A stretch of DNA of 64,000 nucleotides from an uncultured Fibrobacter sp. (GCF_947305105.1 NZ_CAMZCS010000013.1:21154-85153); one strand, 5' to 3'. Shown: positions 27,467 to 35,604, counted from the stretch's first letter. Program-made: numbers and translations. The notes: generated from the sequence alone by a model not told the origin.

Positions 27467-29032
27467 ATGCCGTTGTCTCTGGGGTTGAAGATTGCCTTGC
27501 TTGTGGCCTTTTTCGCAGGCAGTCTTATGGCTGAAACGTTGTCTTTGGATAACCTCGATTGTCCCGAGAACGAATACTATTATGCTGCGAGGAAACGAAC
27601 CGCTCTAAAGATGTTCCAGTATTGCCAGAAGAAAAAGCCTTCTTCGTTTACGTTTTCGGTTGGATTGTGGATCGGAGGCTTCAGGGTGGTGGATGTACCG
27701 GTCTATCAGAAGGACACGGATTCCTACGAAGACGATACGCAGGGCATGCCGTTCGAACGGCCAGAAGTGAAAAAGCTTGAAAAAGACGAGTGCCTGAATC
27801 AATATACGATGTATGTGGATACGCTTGCGGCGTGCCTTTCTAAAACGTTCCCGCAAAAGAGCCTATTCTCAAGGGAAGAACTTTCTGCTTATTTTGTTGT
27901 CGGAGAGGCTGTCGGGCCTTTCTGGGAAATGATTGATAAGTATGGGCAGGAAAATTCACCGATGCTTAACGAAAACGTTGTTGACCGTTATAATGAAAAA
28001 GACGAAACATTTCTTGCATGGCTTATGGATGAAACCCGTTTTGTCGGACGTATGTCCGCCTTGCCGATTACGCGCGAAGATAAAGATGTCGCTTTGCTCT
28101 ATTTCCGGTATTTGAAAATGAAATACGACCGTAAATACTGCGTTGCTCAATCGGAGGGATATTCGGAATGCAGAAAGAAAATTTGGGTTGAAAGGCAAAG
28201 GTCGGCTTTCTTCGAGAAATATCCGGACTCGCGCCATCGGGCATTTATCAAGAAGGAAATGGTGTTCGAAGAGCTTACTCCAGAAGAAGAGGAAAATGCA
28301 AAGCGTTACGATGCGGCAATGATGGAATCGAATAGGATTGTCGAAGGGGAGTACGATGAATTCGTGAGAAGAATGAAAGAACGACGTGAAGATATTAAGG
28401 AAGAGAAGGAAATTGCGGCAGAAAAATTCCAGTGGGGTATCTCTGCTTTTGGGGCGTATGGTCCTCTATTATGGGCTCCTTGTAGTGATTATGACGATCA
28501 GTACGATGTTTCTGCCTTGGCGACGCTCGGCTCTAAGTTCCAATATCGTTGGTTCGCCGCTCAATTCCAGTACGACATCTCTTTTGGAGACAACGCTCAT
28601 GGCGATGTCGTGTCGTATAAGGGATTTTCTGTTATGGCTGGAGTCTCTGCGGGTGCGTACAAGGTGTTTGTGGCGGATCTCCTTTTAGGCGTTTCGGTCG
28701 TTGATGCTTATCCTGTTGAGGAAAAACTGCATACCATAAAAAATACGGTTGGATTTGCGGGAGCCTTTCAGTTGAATTACTTTATTCCGATAACAAAATC
28801 CTTGGATATTTTTCCGCATGTTGAACTTTCGACTAGGCTTGCTCCGTATTTTCAATGGAATGCTAGACAAGACAGAATCTGGGGGACGTCTGGCGATCTC
28901 ATGACCACGATTAGTTTCGGTTTGGGTGTCCGTTTTTGGAAGCCGAAAACAAAGAAGTCTGCATCCGAAGAAAGACAGCAAGCTGTTGAACCGGATGAGT
29001 CGGAATATGTTGATTCGGGAGAGTTCCATTAG
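27467..29032 (+). CDS. Exported protein with predicted beta-barrel C-terminus, paralog A
   Basis: This 521-residue protein has a signal peptide (cut near AGSLMAE) and no recognised family. The middle holds a helical region with REDKDVALLYFRYLKMKYD and a charged stretch (about 270-325) rich in Glu, Lys and Arg that may be a coiled coil. The last 180 residues look like alternating membrane strands (FGAYGPLLWAP, RWFAAQFQYDISFG, GFSVMAGVSAGAYK) and end with GLGVRFWKPK, like a small outer-membrane barrel. It is clearly paralogous to the next gene (SREEL/SRDEY, EDKDVALLYFRYL/EDKDVAILYFRYL, VRFWKPK/FRFWKPR). A TATATTTA motif at 27421-27428 precedes it. The function is unknown. Confidence 0.72.
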   Translation: MPLSLGLKIALLVAFFAGSLMAETLSLDNLDCPENEYYYAARKRTALKMFQYCQKKKPSSFTFSVGLWIGGFRVVDVPVYQKDTDSYEDDTQGMPFERPEVKKLEKDECLNQYTMYVDTLAACLSKTFPQKSLFSREELSAYFVVGEAVGPFWEMIDKYGQENSPMLNENVVDRYNEKDETFLAWLMDETRFVGRMSALPITREDKDVALLYFRYLKMKYDRKYCVAQSEGYSECRKKIWVERQRSAFFEKYPDSRHRAFIKKEMVFEELTPEEEENAKRYDAAMMESNRIVEGEYDEFVRRMKERREDIKEEKEIAAEKFQWGISAFGAYGPLLWAPCSDYDDQYDVSALATLGSKFQYRWFAAQFQYDISFGDNAHGDVVSYKGFSVMAGVSAGAYKVFVADLLLGVSVVDAYPVEEKLHTIKNTVGFAGAFQLNYFIPITKSLDIFPHVELSTRLAPYFQWNARQDRIWGTSGDLMTTISFGLGVRFWKPKTKKSASEERQQAVEPDESEYVDSGEFH

Positions 29033-29041
29033 GGAGGTTTG

Positions 29042-30385
29042 ATGTCTAGACGCGTTGCTTTGTTTGTTGTTGCGTGTGCGCTTTTCCTGGCGACCGACTT
29101 GTGGGCAGCAATGTTTGTGTGCCCTAAAGACGAAAGCCAGTTTGTTCAGAAGAAACACGAAATGTTGCAAAAATTCAAGAACTGCCAGAAAGAGTATTCT
29201 GTCAACAGTGTTTCCGTTTCCACTGGAGTCCCTGGCCTCAGTGTGAAGGTTTGGGAAGGCGAATCGGGTGTTGAAGATAGGCTCCTGTGTCTTGAAGCGT
29301 ATACACAAGAAATTGCCTTGGTAGAACAATGCCTCCAGGCTGTGCTGCCCGGCAAAAACTTTTTTTCCCGTGATGAATATGCGGGGCTCCTCTTGAACCG
29401 TGAACAGATGAGCGAATACTGGCAATTGATAGACCGCTATGCGACTGAAGCCCGCCCAAGGACGTTTGAATCCGTGATAGACCGCTTCGATACCAAGAAC
29501 GAGGAAGTCATGTTCAAGACGTTGTCGGAAACAAGGCTTGTTGATGGCCTAAATACTATGTCGCTTTCCCGCGAAGATAAGGATGTCGCAATTCTTTATT
29601 TTCGCTATTTGATGTCGACATATAACTATGAGTTTTTCCATAAGCGGAATGACGAATGGTATTCAGGTCTCGGATGGCTGGATCAGGAGAAAAAGAATTT
29701 CCTAGAGAAATATCCTAATTCTCGACACAGGGCATTTGTGGAAAGAGAAATGATTCGTATCTATCCGACCGAAGAGGAAAAAATCGAGATGGGTACGGAA
29801 AAAGTCCGCCAGCAAATCGCCAAGAAGGCCGTATGGATGTCCCTTTCAATGTTCGGCATCGTTGGGCTTCCTTTAATGGATGGCTACGATACAGAGAATG
29901 TTGATATTCCGGCCCTGTTCTCTTTGGGCTTGAAATACCAGTTCCGTTTTTTGTCGGCTCAGTATGAATACTTCTTCTCTTGCGGCGGCAATAGCCATGA
30001 CGGAGCCTTTTCCGAAAAAGGAATGGCGCTGATGCTTGGGTTCTCTGCCGGATCGTACAGGCGTTTTAATATTGATTTCCTTCTGGGTCTATCTCTCCTG
30101 GATGTGTATCCGAACAAAGAGGATCTCCCTATACAGAAGAATGCCGTATATCCTCGGACAGCCATCCAAGGGAGCGTGTTCTTCCCTATCGCAGAATCTT
30201 GGGACATGTTCCTCCACACTCAATTTTCGCTAGGCCTCAATCCTGCGGGTAGCTATTCCCATTATCATGAGGAAGATGAAGTTGAAGTGGGTTTTATGGG
30301 CGTAGTGAGTGTCGGTATTGGTTTCCGCTTCTGGAAACCGAGGCCTGTCTCGAGCTATCCTGAAAAATACACGAAAAATTTATAA
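29042..30385 (+). CDS. Exported protein with predicted beta-barrel C-terminus, paralog B
   Basis: This roughly 447-residue protein has a signal peptide (ends near DLWAAM). It is the shorter paralog of the preceding gene: it keeps the N-terminal FVCPKDESQFVQKKHEML region, the REDKDVAILYFRYL block and the C-terminal barrel-like part (GFSAGSYRRFNIDFLLGLS, GIGFRFWKPRP), but has a shorter charged linker. The start ATG at 29042 is chosen because GGGAGG lies 4-9 nt before it; a TTG sits one codon earlier. It begins 9 nt after paralog A and is followed by a lipoprotein gene 12 nt away, so the three form an operon. Confidence 0.72.
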   Translation: MSRRVALFVVACALFLATDLWAAMFVCPKDESQFVQKKHEMLQKFKNCQKEYSVNSVSVSTGVPGLSVKVWEGESGVEDRLLCLEAYTQEIALVEQCLQAVLPGKNFFSRDEYAGLLLNREQMSEYWQLIDRYATEARPRTFESVIDRFDTKNEEVMFKTLSETRLVDGLNTMSLSREDKDVAILYFRYLMSTYNYEFFHKRNDEWYSGLGWLDQEKKNFLEKYPNSRHRAFVEREMIRIYPTEEEKIEMGTEKVRQQIAKKAVWMSLSMFGIVGLPLMDGYDTENVDIPALFSLGLKYQFRFLSAQYEYFFSCGGNSHDGAFSEKGMALMLGFSAGSYRRFNIDFLLGLSLLDVYPNKEDLPIQKNAVYPRTAIQGSVFFPIAESWDMFLHTQFSLGLNPAGSYSHYHEEDEVEVGFMGVVSVGIGFRFWKPRPVSSYPEKYTKNL

Positions 30386-30397
30386 AGGAAATGCTTC

Positions 30398-31012
30398 ATG
30401 AATCGGTTACTTGTCTTGTTCCTGTGTTTTGCTGCGATGCTTTTGGTGTCGTGTGGCGGCACTCGTTTGAACGTTGACCCCACATGGAACGAAAAACCGA
30501 AATCTTTGACTGTCCTCATTACAGAACCCTATGTGTCAAATACGGATGACCTTGAAGACGACCTCCCGGAATACACCACGAAATTTGGAGAGTGGATGGC
30601 GTCGCAGTTGCAAATGGAACTGCAGTTGCGCACAGGGGTGAATGCCGAAATGAGAATCGAAAAGGATGAAAATTTTGCATTTGCCCAATTGCCTATAGGC
30701 AAAAATATGGTTGACTTCCAGCTCCCGAATCCCGAAAAGATTAAAGGCCTGCACGGGATGGTTCTTACGGTTCATCCGATTCAGTTTTGGCGTGATATGG
30801 CCCCGTGTGTAGGGCAGGGCGGTTGCTTCAATAACAAGTTCTTGATGGCCAAGGGAACCTACGTCTTTACAGATGTGGATAGCCGCCGTATTATGGGCCA
30901 TGGCGTCTTTGGCGTTAGCAGCAGTTTTTCTTTTGCGATGACCAAAGGGAACTGGGAAGATGTCGTCAAGTCAATGGCGAAGGAGATTGTCGAGGATACC
31001 CCGCTGGAATAG
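30398..31012 (+). CDS. Lipoprotein, third gene of the paralog A/B operon
   Basis: This 204-residue protein has a lipobox LLVSCGG (Cys about residue 19). The mature part contains NEKPKSLTVLITEPYVSN, FGEWMASQLQMELQLRTGV and, near the end, SRRIMGHGVFGVSSSFSFAM. The pattern (strand, helix, strand, polar loops) is compatible with a small periplasmic-facing lipoprotein partnering the two barrel-like proteins. No family recognised. A good SD (AAAGGAA) precedes the ATG. It ends 6 nt from the converging batE gene, with no terminator between them. Confidence 0.7.
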   Translation: MNRLLVLFLCFAAMLLVSCGGTRLNVDPTWNEKPKSLTVLITEPYVSNTDDLEDDLPEYTTKFGEWMASQLQMELQLRTGVNAEMRIEKDENFAFAQLPIGKNMVDFQLPNPEKIKGLHGMVLTVHPIQFWRDMAPCVGQGGCFNNKFLMAKGTYVFTDVDSRRIMGHGVFGVSSSFSFAMTKGNWEDVVKSMAKEIVEDTPLE

Positions 31013-31018
31013 CGTTGC

Positions 31019-31789
31019 TTACCTGACAATTCCCACGTTGGATTTTTTCACGAAGCCGCGGATGGCGTCGCCCAGGCGGATTTCGACGAAGTTGCCCTGT
31101 TCCGAGAGCACTTCGAAGCTCGTACCTTCGGAAAGCGTGTTGAGTGTTTGAGACCTGTCGCTCGGGGCGCTGGTGATGTCGGCATCCTTTGCGGTGACGA
31201 CTCCCGTGATTTCTGTTTCGGCGACAAACGCCTTGTAGGCGGCACTCGTGCCGATGACACCGAATATGACGGCGATAAAGAATACCGCTCCAGTGCAGGC
31301 GTTCTTCGCGCGGTCCCCGTGGACGAGGATGCGCAATACAGAGACAATAGCAATGAGCCAGAACAGGCCGAGCAGCACAAAGAGTTGCACCTTGAGCGAT
31401 AACGCATGGTGCGCCTTGAACAGCGCCGAGAGAATCGGGTTCTCCTCTTCGTCGTCCACCTTGTCCTTGGTCATGGCCTGGGCGAATTCCAAGTTGTGCA
31501 TGTAGTCTTCGTCGTTGGGGCGGAGTCGTAGTGCGGTCTTGTAATTATAGATGGCAAATCCGAGCTGGCCGTTACGGAAATAGGCGTTGCCCAGATTGTA
31601 GTAGAGGTCCGCGTTCTGGTAGCCGTTGTCGACGCAGTTCTGCCATTCGTCAATAGCGCGTTCGTATTCACCTTCGTTGTAGGCCTTTGTCCCGGCGTCG
31701 ATCCCGGCACAACCCGCACTTTCCGCAAAACTAGCGACAGTACCACCAATCAGTACGATCAATGCGAATAGAAAAGATTTCAACTTCAT
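31019..31789 (-). CDS. batE: BatE-like TPR/SH3 membrane protein
   Basis: This 256-residue protein has a signal peptide (MKLKSFLFALIVLIGGTVASFA). TPR repeats follow (AYNEGEYERAIDEWQ, ADLYYNLGNAYFRNGQLGFA, YNYKTALRLRPNDEDY), then two membrane helices (about 145-165 and 172-195) and an SH3-like C-terminal domain (GTSFEVLSEQGNFVEIRLGD). This is the BatE layout of the Bat (aerotolerance) operon. The start at 31789 is used because an AAGGAA SD lies before it and the signal peptide then begins the protein; the open frame continues upstream through a repeat-like stretch. It lies 177 nt downstream of batD. BatA, BatB and BatC are not in the window. Confidence 0.82.
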   Translation of the reverse strand: MKLKSFLFALIVLIGGTVASFAESAGCAGIDAGTKAYNEGEYERAIDEWQNCVDNGYQNADLYYNLGNAYFRNGQLGFAIYNYKTALRLRPNDEDYMHNLEFAQAMTKDKVDDEEENPILSALFKAHHALSLKVQLFVLLGLFWLIAIVSVLRILVHGDRAKNACTGAVFFIAVIFGVIGTSAAYKAFVAETEITGVVTAKDADITSAPSDRSQTLNTLSEGTSFEVLSEQGNFVEIRLGDAIRGFVKKSNVGIVR

Positions 31790-31966
31790 GTTACTACGTT
31801 CCTTCCAAATTCTATTTACTTCTTCAATCAGGTTCGAGGCCCGAGCTGTGAGGTCATCGATGACCGGCGGAGATTGCTTCCGCCACGCTTCGCTCGCGGC
31901 AGGCTCTGGCAATCGCCCCTCGCAATGACAAAACCTAACCACCAACCACTTCCTACTTCCTACTGT
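31790..31966. repeat. Intergenic repeat block between batD and batE
   Basis: This block holds two repeat-like sequences. At about 31850-31930 a GC-rich stretch ends in CGCAATGACA, the complement of a TGTCATTGCG-type element. From 31937 a pyrimidine-rich run of CTTCCTA/CTTCCTAC heptamers starts with AACCACCAACCACTTCCTAC. A close second copy of that run lies at 38768-38822. The batD stop codon falls inside the heptamer run. Confidence 0.7.
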
Positions 31967-33775
31967 CTACTTCCTACTACCTACTAACTCACACAACTCT
32001 TCCACGCTCTTGAGCATGGCGTCTTGTTCGTTGCGGGTGGTTGACACTGGCGCAAACCGTGCAAATGCACACTTCTCGAGCCACTTGTCAATCTTGTCGA
32101 TGGCGCCCTCGTCGAGCCCGAGCTTCCCGAGTTCCAGCTTCATCTGGTCGCGGGTCATGCCTTTGAATTCCAGGTTGTTGATGTCGCTCAGGTAGTCGAT
32201 GAGCCCGGCTTCGAGTGCCGCGTAGAATGCCTTGGTGTCGCCGTTTTTCATGGCTGCATGTGCGCTCGCGAACTTGCCCTTGAGCATCTTCTTCGCCTTG
32301 CCTTTGCGGATGAGCGCCGCGTCGCTGCTATGCTTGCGGTGGCTGCGGATGAGGCAGACTGCCACGAGGTAGAACGGGATGGCTGCGGCAAAGAGAATCC
32401 AGAAAACGATGTTCCTGTGCGGAGCCGGAGATTCTCCGTTGCCCTTGATAGCGTGGATAAAGCGGATGTCGCTGCCGAGCGCTTCGATTTCTTGCTTTTG
32501 CACTGTGGTGGGGCGGGTGGCTGCCGGCATGAATGCGGCTTCGGTCGCTGCGTCGCCCTTCTCAACCTCGATGGTCCAAGGGCCGAGCGTTTCGGACTGG
32601 TATGCCCTCTTGGCCGGGTCGAACCACGAGTACGAAATTTCCGGGATTTCGAACGTGCCCTTCTTTTTGGGGTAGAGGAATATCTTGATGCTCTTGGTTG
32701 TCACGACCTTGCTGCCGGATATCTTCTTGTCGATGCTGTTTTCGGGCGGCACGGAACGGAAGTCGTCAAAGCTGGGCAGTTTCGGGTCGGTGATGGTGCC
32801 GGGTGTTCCGTCGCCCCTGATGGTGATGGAGAGTGTGAGCGCTTCGCCGACCTTCAGGTGGTCTTTGTCGAAGTCTGCATTAAAGCTGTAGTTGCCCACC
32901 ATTCCCGAGAAGTTTGCGGGCCTCCCCTCGGCAGGGAGCGGCTTTACGCTGATGTTCACTACGGGGGTGGTCGCTTCGGTCTCGATGGATTCCTGCTTCA
33001 CGCTCCGGCTCGAGAACGACATGTTGCCCATCTGTTTTTTCTCTTCGACAACCTTGGGCTCGCCGCGTTTGGTATACTTGAACTTGAACGGCGGAATCTG
33101 GAGGTTGCCGCTCTTGGTGGGGCTGAGCCAGGCGAATTTCGCGCTCGCCTGCATTTCGCGGCGGGCACCTTCGACCGGCTTGAATTCCATGTTGGAGAGG
33201 TCGCTCCTGTGGACGATAAAGTCGCTGCCGGTGTTCATGTCGGTGGCCTGGAGGTTCCCTTCGAAATGTTCGAAGGTGTGGAAGCCAAGCGTGACGTAGA
33301 ACTGTTCCCCTTCGTAGATGCTCTTTTTGCTCGGGGTGAGGCTCACGGCCAAGGCGTCGTCGTTGTAGGAACGCTGCACGTTGACGGGAATGCTCCCGCT
33401 GACGGCCTGCGGTTCCCCGTTGATTGTCCAGATAATCTGTCCCACGTCAATCTGTCCCGTCCTTTTGGGGGCCCGGACCTTGAATGTGTAAATGCGCGCC
33501 TTGTAGGCCCTGCCGCCGCCACCGAAGAACGATTCGAACATGTCGTCAAAACCGGGACGGATGACTTGGTCTGTACTGTCGAGGCCCATGAAGGTAAAGC
33601 CGTTCTTTGTCTCTAGTTGGGGGACTTCCCTGTTGCCCGGGAGTTCCTGCAGGGGGACGATAAACTGGAGGCCGAATGCCTGCCCGGCTTCGATGCGTTC
33701 GCGGTCCAACTGGAGCGTTGGCCGTGCCGCTGCGAGAGCTGCGAGGGCGAGGCAAGTAATTAAAACGCGTTTCAT
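31967..33775 (-). CDS. batD: BatD-like protein
   Basis: This 602-residue protein has a signal peptide (MKRVLITCLALAALAAARP) and several beta-sandwich domains with GREVPQLETKNGFTFMG, VNVQRSYNDDALAV and FSGMVGNYSFNADFDKD, as in BatD. A membrane helix near residue 445 (NIVFWILFAAAIPFYLVAVC) is followed by a helical cytoplasmic tail. Bat proteins are linked to stress or aerotolerance and to MoxR/von Willebrand systems, and the precise role is unclear. The start ATG 33775 lies 5 nt after a TAAATTTG motif on the same strand (33781-33788), so the mRNA may have almost no leader. The last residues (GSRK) and the stop come from a repeat sequence. Confidence 0.83.
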   Translation of the reverse strand: MKRVLITCLALAALAAARPTLQLDRERIEAGQAFGLQFIVPLQELPGNREVPQLETKNGFTFMGLDSTDQVIRPGFDDMFESFFGGGGRAYKARIYTFKVRAPKRTGQIDVGQIIWTINGEPQAVSGSIPVNVQRSYNDDALAVSLTPSKKSIYEGEQFYVTLGFHTFEHFEGNLQATDMNTGSDFIVHRSDLSNMEFKPVEGARREMQASAKFAWLSPTKSGNLQIPPFKFKYTKRGEPKVVEEKKQMGNMSFSSRSVKQESIETEATTPVVNISVKPLPAEGRPANFSGMVGNYSFNADFDKDHLKVGEALTLSITIRGDGTPGTITDPKLPSFDDFRSVPPENSIDKKISGSKVVTTKSIKIFLYPKKKGTFEIPEISYSWFDPAKRAYQSETLGPWTIEVEKGDAATEAAFMPAATRPTTVQKQEIEALGSDIRFIHAIKGNGESPAPHRNIVFWILFAAAIPFYLVAVCLIRSHRKHSSDAALIRKGKAKKMLKGKFASAHAAMKNGDTKAFYAALEAGLIDYLSDINNLEFKGMTRDQMKLELGKLGLDEGAIDKIDKWLEKCAFARFAPVSTTRNEQDAMLKSVEELCELVGSRK

Positions 33776-33780
33776 GCTCC

Positions 33781-33788
33781 CAAATTTA
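33781..33788 (-). promoter_or_regulatory. TAnnTTTG -10-like motif directly before batD
   Basis: TAAATTTG on the minus strand, with only 5 nt (GGAGC) between it and the ATG. This would start transcription at or very near the start codon. Similar spacing occurs before the ABC, TPR lipoprotein and prfA genes. Confidence 0.5.
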
Positions 33789-33909
33789 CCAATTTTCCTT
33801 GTGCGAGATGTAATCGGTTGTGGGCAAATGGAGCCGTGAAATCCGCTGTCGGGGAGGGGGTAGTTTGGCAGGTAATGAAAAAAAAGCATTTCTTATATAC
33901 TTTTTTCCC

Positions 33910-33938
33910 TTGAAACGTTAGTAAAAAATTGTTAATAT
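33910..33938 (+). promoter_or_regulatory. Sigma70-like promoter of the 20-residue ORF
   Basis: TTGAAA at 33910-33915, a 17-bp spacer, then TAATAT at 33933-33938. It sits 61 nt upstream of a strong SD and small ORF. Of the rest of the gap upstream of the ORF, 33776-33909 contains only the batD promoter motif. Confidence 0.65.
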
Positions 33939-33999
33939 TGGCGCCGACAAAAGAAAATGGCGATAAAACGTCGGAAAACAAGGTTAAAAGGAGAATAAA

Positions 34000-34062
34000 A
34001 TGTACTGCATCCTCGCTGTCCTGCTGGTCAAGGGATTCAAGAAGTACGCTAAGCACGCCTAA
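34000..34062 (+). CDS. 20-residue hydrophobic-basic microprotein
   Basis: The ATG at 34000 follows a strong SD (AAAAGGAG at 33986-33993) and opens a 20-codon frame ending in TAA. The product has a hydrophobic N-terminal half (CILAVLLV) and a Lys-rich C-terminal half (KGFKKYAKH), so it may be a small membrane-associated peptide. The unit is self-contained, with a good promoter at 33910-33938, the SD and an intrinsic terminator at 34112-34143. A 12-bp direct repeat (GGAAAACAAGGT) occurs at 33973-33984 and 34098-34109, on either side of the ORF. Function unknown. It could also be the leader of a small RNA, or a toxin-like peptide. That it is translated is inferred from the SD alone. Confidence 0.55.
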   Translation: MYCILAVLLVKGFKKYAKHA

Positions 34063-34111
34063 TCGGTAAAGCTGGCTTGATTTTTTGGGATCACTTTGGA
34101 AAACAAGGTAC

Positions 34112-34143
34112 CCCCGGTTTATTGACCGGGGTTGTCTTTTTTT
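34112..34143 (+). terminator. Intrinsic terminator after the 20-residue ORF
   Basis: Stem CCCCGGT / ACCGGGG (34112-34118 / 34125-34131) with loop TTATTG, followed by a T-run at 34137-34143. It is a textbook plus-strand terminator. Confidence 0.88.
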
Positions 34144-34165
34144 AGGGGGGAAACGGCGCCTCCCG

Positions 34166-34194
34166 TTGCCTGTTCCGTTTTTTTGTGTTATAAT
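34166..34194 (+). promoter_or_regulatory. Sigma70-like promoter of the 41-residue Cys-rich ORF
   Basis: TTGCCT at 34166-34171, a 17-bp spacer and a perfect TATAAT at 34189-34194. A 7-bp inverted repeat (CTGTTCC / GGAACAG, 34206-34222) in the short leader lies right before the SD and could influence translation. Confidence 0.72.
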
Positions 34195-34236
34195 TAGTAT
34201 AGAAGCTGTTCCTTAGGAACAGGTGAAGGAGAAAAA

Positions 34237-34362
34237 ATGGAAGAAAAGAAGGAATACGTTGCTCCCGAGATGAAGGTCGTGGACATGGAATACACGCAGA
34301 TGCTGTGTGGCAGTTGTGTGTGCCCTGATGAGAATCCATGCACCTGTGATGAGATAGGATAA
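34237..34362 (+). CDS. 41-residue Cys-rich peptide, RiPP-precursor-like
   Basis: The ATG at 34237 with SD GAAGGAG opens a 41-codon frame. The first half is charged (EEKKEYVAPEMKVVDMEY). It has the Y-x-x-P-x-M-x-V pattern seen in many short Bacteroidetes and Firmicutes peptides of the precursor type. The second half is Cys-rich (MLCGSCVCPDENPCTCDEIG, Cys at 24, 27, 29, 35 and 37), like a core peptide or a metal- or disulfide-rich miniprotein. It has its own promoter, leader hairpin and terminator. No maturase, protease or transporter is adjacent; the radical-SAM gene next door is a menaquinone enzyme. Function unknown. RiPP precursor or small metal-binding protein are the main options. Confidence 0.65.
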   Translation: MEEKKEYVAPEMKVVDMEYTQMLCGSCVCPDENPCTCDEIG

Positions 34363-34428
34363 AAATCTTCTTCTCTCACTAATTATATAGATGCATGGAA
34401 AAATCACGCAATATCTTTTCGCGCGTAT

Positions 34429-34465
34429 AAGCACACGTTGGCTAGCCCGCTGTGCTTAATTTTTT
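34429..34465 (+). terminator. Probable terminator after the 41-residue ORF
   Basis: Inverted repeat AAGCACA / TGTGCTT (34429-34435 / 34451-34457) followed by a T-run at 34460-34465. The loop is 15 nt, so the structure is weaker than the previous one. It could also serve mqnC on the opposite strand. Confidence 0.55.
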
Positions 34466-34477
34466 AGGTCGGTAGCC

Positions 34478-35512
34478 TTAGTCAAAATTTAAACTGCGCC
34501 GGTACGGCGTGAATCCTGCATTCCGTATAAATTCTTCGGCCGCCTCGATGGTCGTGAGCCCGTGGTTCTGTAATACGTTTTCTTCTATCACGATGCTGTT
34601 GATGTCGTCGGCGCCGCTGTGCAGCCCGAGTTCGCCGAGCGATAGCCCCATGCCGAGCAGCGAGACTTCGATGTGCGGGATATTGTCAAGGTAAAGGCGG
34701 CTGAGGGCGAGCAACTTGAGGTATTCGTCGCCGCGCACGTGCCGGATGGGAAACTTGTCCGTCTGCGGCTGGAATGTCCACACCACGAAACTCTTGAACC
34801 CTTGCGCAATGTCCTGCGTCTTGCGCACGTAATCCAAATGCTCGATGATTTCTTCGGGCGTCTCCACACTGCCGAACACGATGTTTGCACTGCCGGGGAG
34901 TCCCTTCTTGTGGCAGGCTGCGAGCGTATCGCACCACTGCTGCGCGGGGAGCTTCTTGGGACTGAGCATTTGTCGCATGCGGTCGGAGAGGATTTCGGCG
35001 CCTGCGCCCGGCACGGAACTGAGCCCGGCCTCCTTGAATATGTCGAGCAGTTCGTCCAAAGCAATGTTGCTGAACTCCGCGATGCGCACGAGCTCCACCG
35101 GCGAGAATCCGCGTACTTTCACGCCCATTTCTTGCGTGAGCATCTTGAGCACGTCGGTGTAGTAGCTGAGCGGGATTTCCCGGTTCACGCCCCCTTGCAA
35201 AAAAATCTGGTCGGCGCCTTTGGCCTTCGCTTCAATCGTCTTCTGCCGGATTTCGTCGAGGCTAAGTATGTAGGCTTCGGGGCTATGTGCCGGCCTGCAA
35301 AAACTGCAAAAACTGCACGTGACTTCGCAGACGTTCGTGTAGTTCACGATGCGGAATGCCGTGTAACCCACTTTGTTTTCGGGGTGCATGCGCCTGCGCA
35401 CGGCATCGGCGGTCTCTGCGACCTCGGTCCACGGGGCGTTTTTCAATATATCGAGCGCTTCGGCGGGGGTAATTCGCCCGTTTTGAACAGCTTTTTGTAA
35501 GATAGGGTTCAC
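34478..35512 (-). CDS. mqnC: Dehypoxanthine futalosine cyclase (MqnC-like radical SAM enzyme)
   Basis: This is a roughly 344-residue radical SAM enzyme of the futalosine menaquinone pathway. It has the 4Fe-4S motif CEVTCSFC (CX3CX2C) within NYTNVCEVTCSFCSFCR, then QIFLQGGVN, GLSSVPGAGAEIL, FQPQTDKFP, RLYLDNIPHIEVS and GADDINS, and it ends with FTPYRRSL. These match MqnC best; MqnE is the alternative. The open frame runs 100 codons further upstream, but the homologous part begins near GTG 35512 (MNPILQKAVQ). No ATG fits and the SD is weak. It stands alone on this strand. Fibrobacters depend on menaquinone for fumarate respiration, which fits. Confidence 0.82.
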   Translation of the reverse strand: MNPILQKAVQNGRITPAEALDILKNAPWTEVAETADAVRRRMHPENKVGYTAFRIVNYTNVCEVTCSFCSFCRPAHSPEAYILSLDEIRQKTIEAKAKGADQIFLQGGVNREIPLSYYTDVLKMLTQEMGVKVRGFSPVELVRIAEFSNIALDELLDIFKEAGLSSVPGAGAEILSDRMRQMLSPKKLPAQQWCDTLAACHKKGLPGSANIVFGSVETPEEIIEHLDYVRKTQDIAQGFKSFVVWTFQPQTDKFPIRHVRGDEYLKLLALSRLYLDNIPHIEVSLLGMGLSLGELGLHSGADDINSIVIEENVLQNHGLTTIEAAEEFIRNAGFTPYRRSLNFD

Positions 35513-35604
35513 GCAAACAAGATAATTCTTTTCTTGCCGTTTGTAAACTTTTTGCCGTGGATTTATTGTCCATGAAAAACATTCCGGGGCTGTGACGTTT
35601 CCCA

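Noticed and set aside
31937..31985. Possible CRISPR array
   Set aside because: The repeats are heptamer-like with no spacers of even length, and no cas genes are present.
34478..35512. Radical SAM gene as maturase of the adjacent Cys-rich peptide
   Set aside because: The motifs match MqnC of the menaquinone pathway over the full length, it is on the opposite strand, and nothing links it to the peptide gene.
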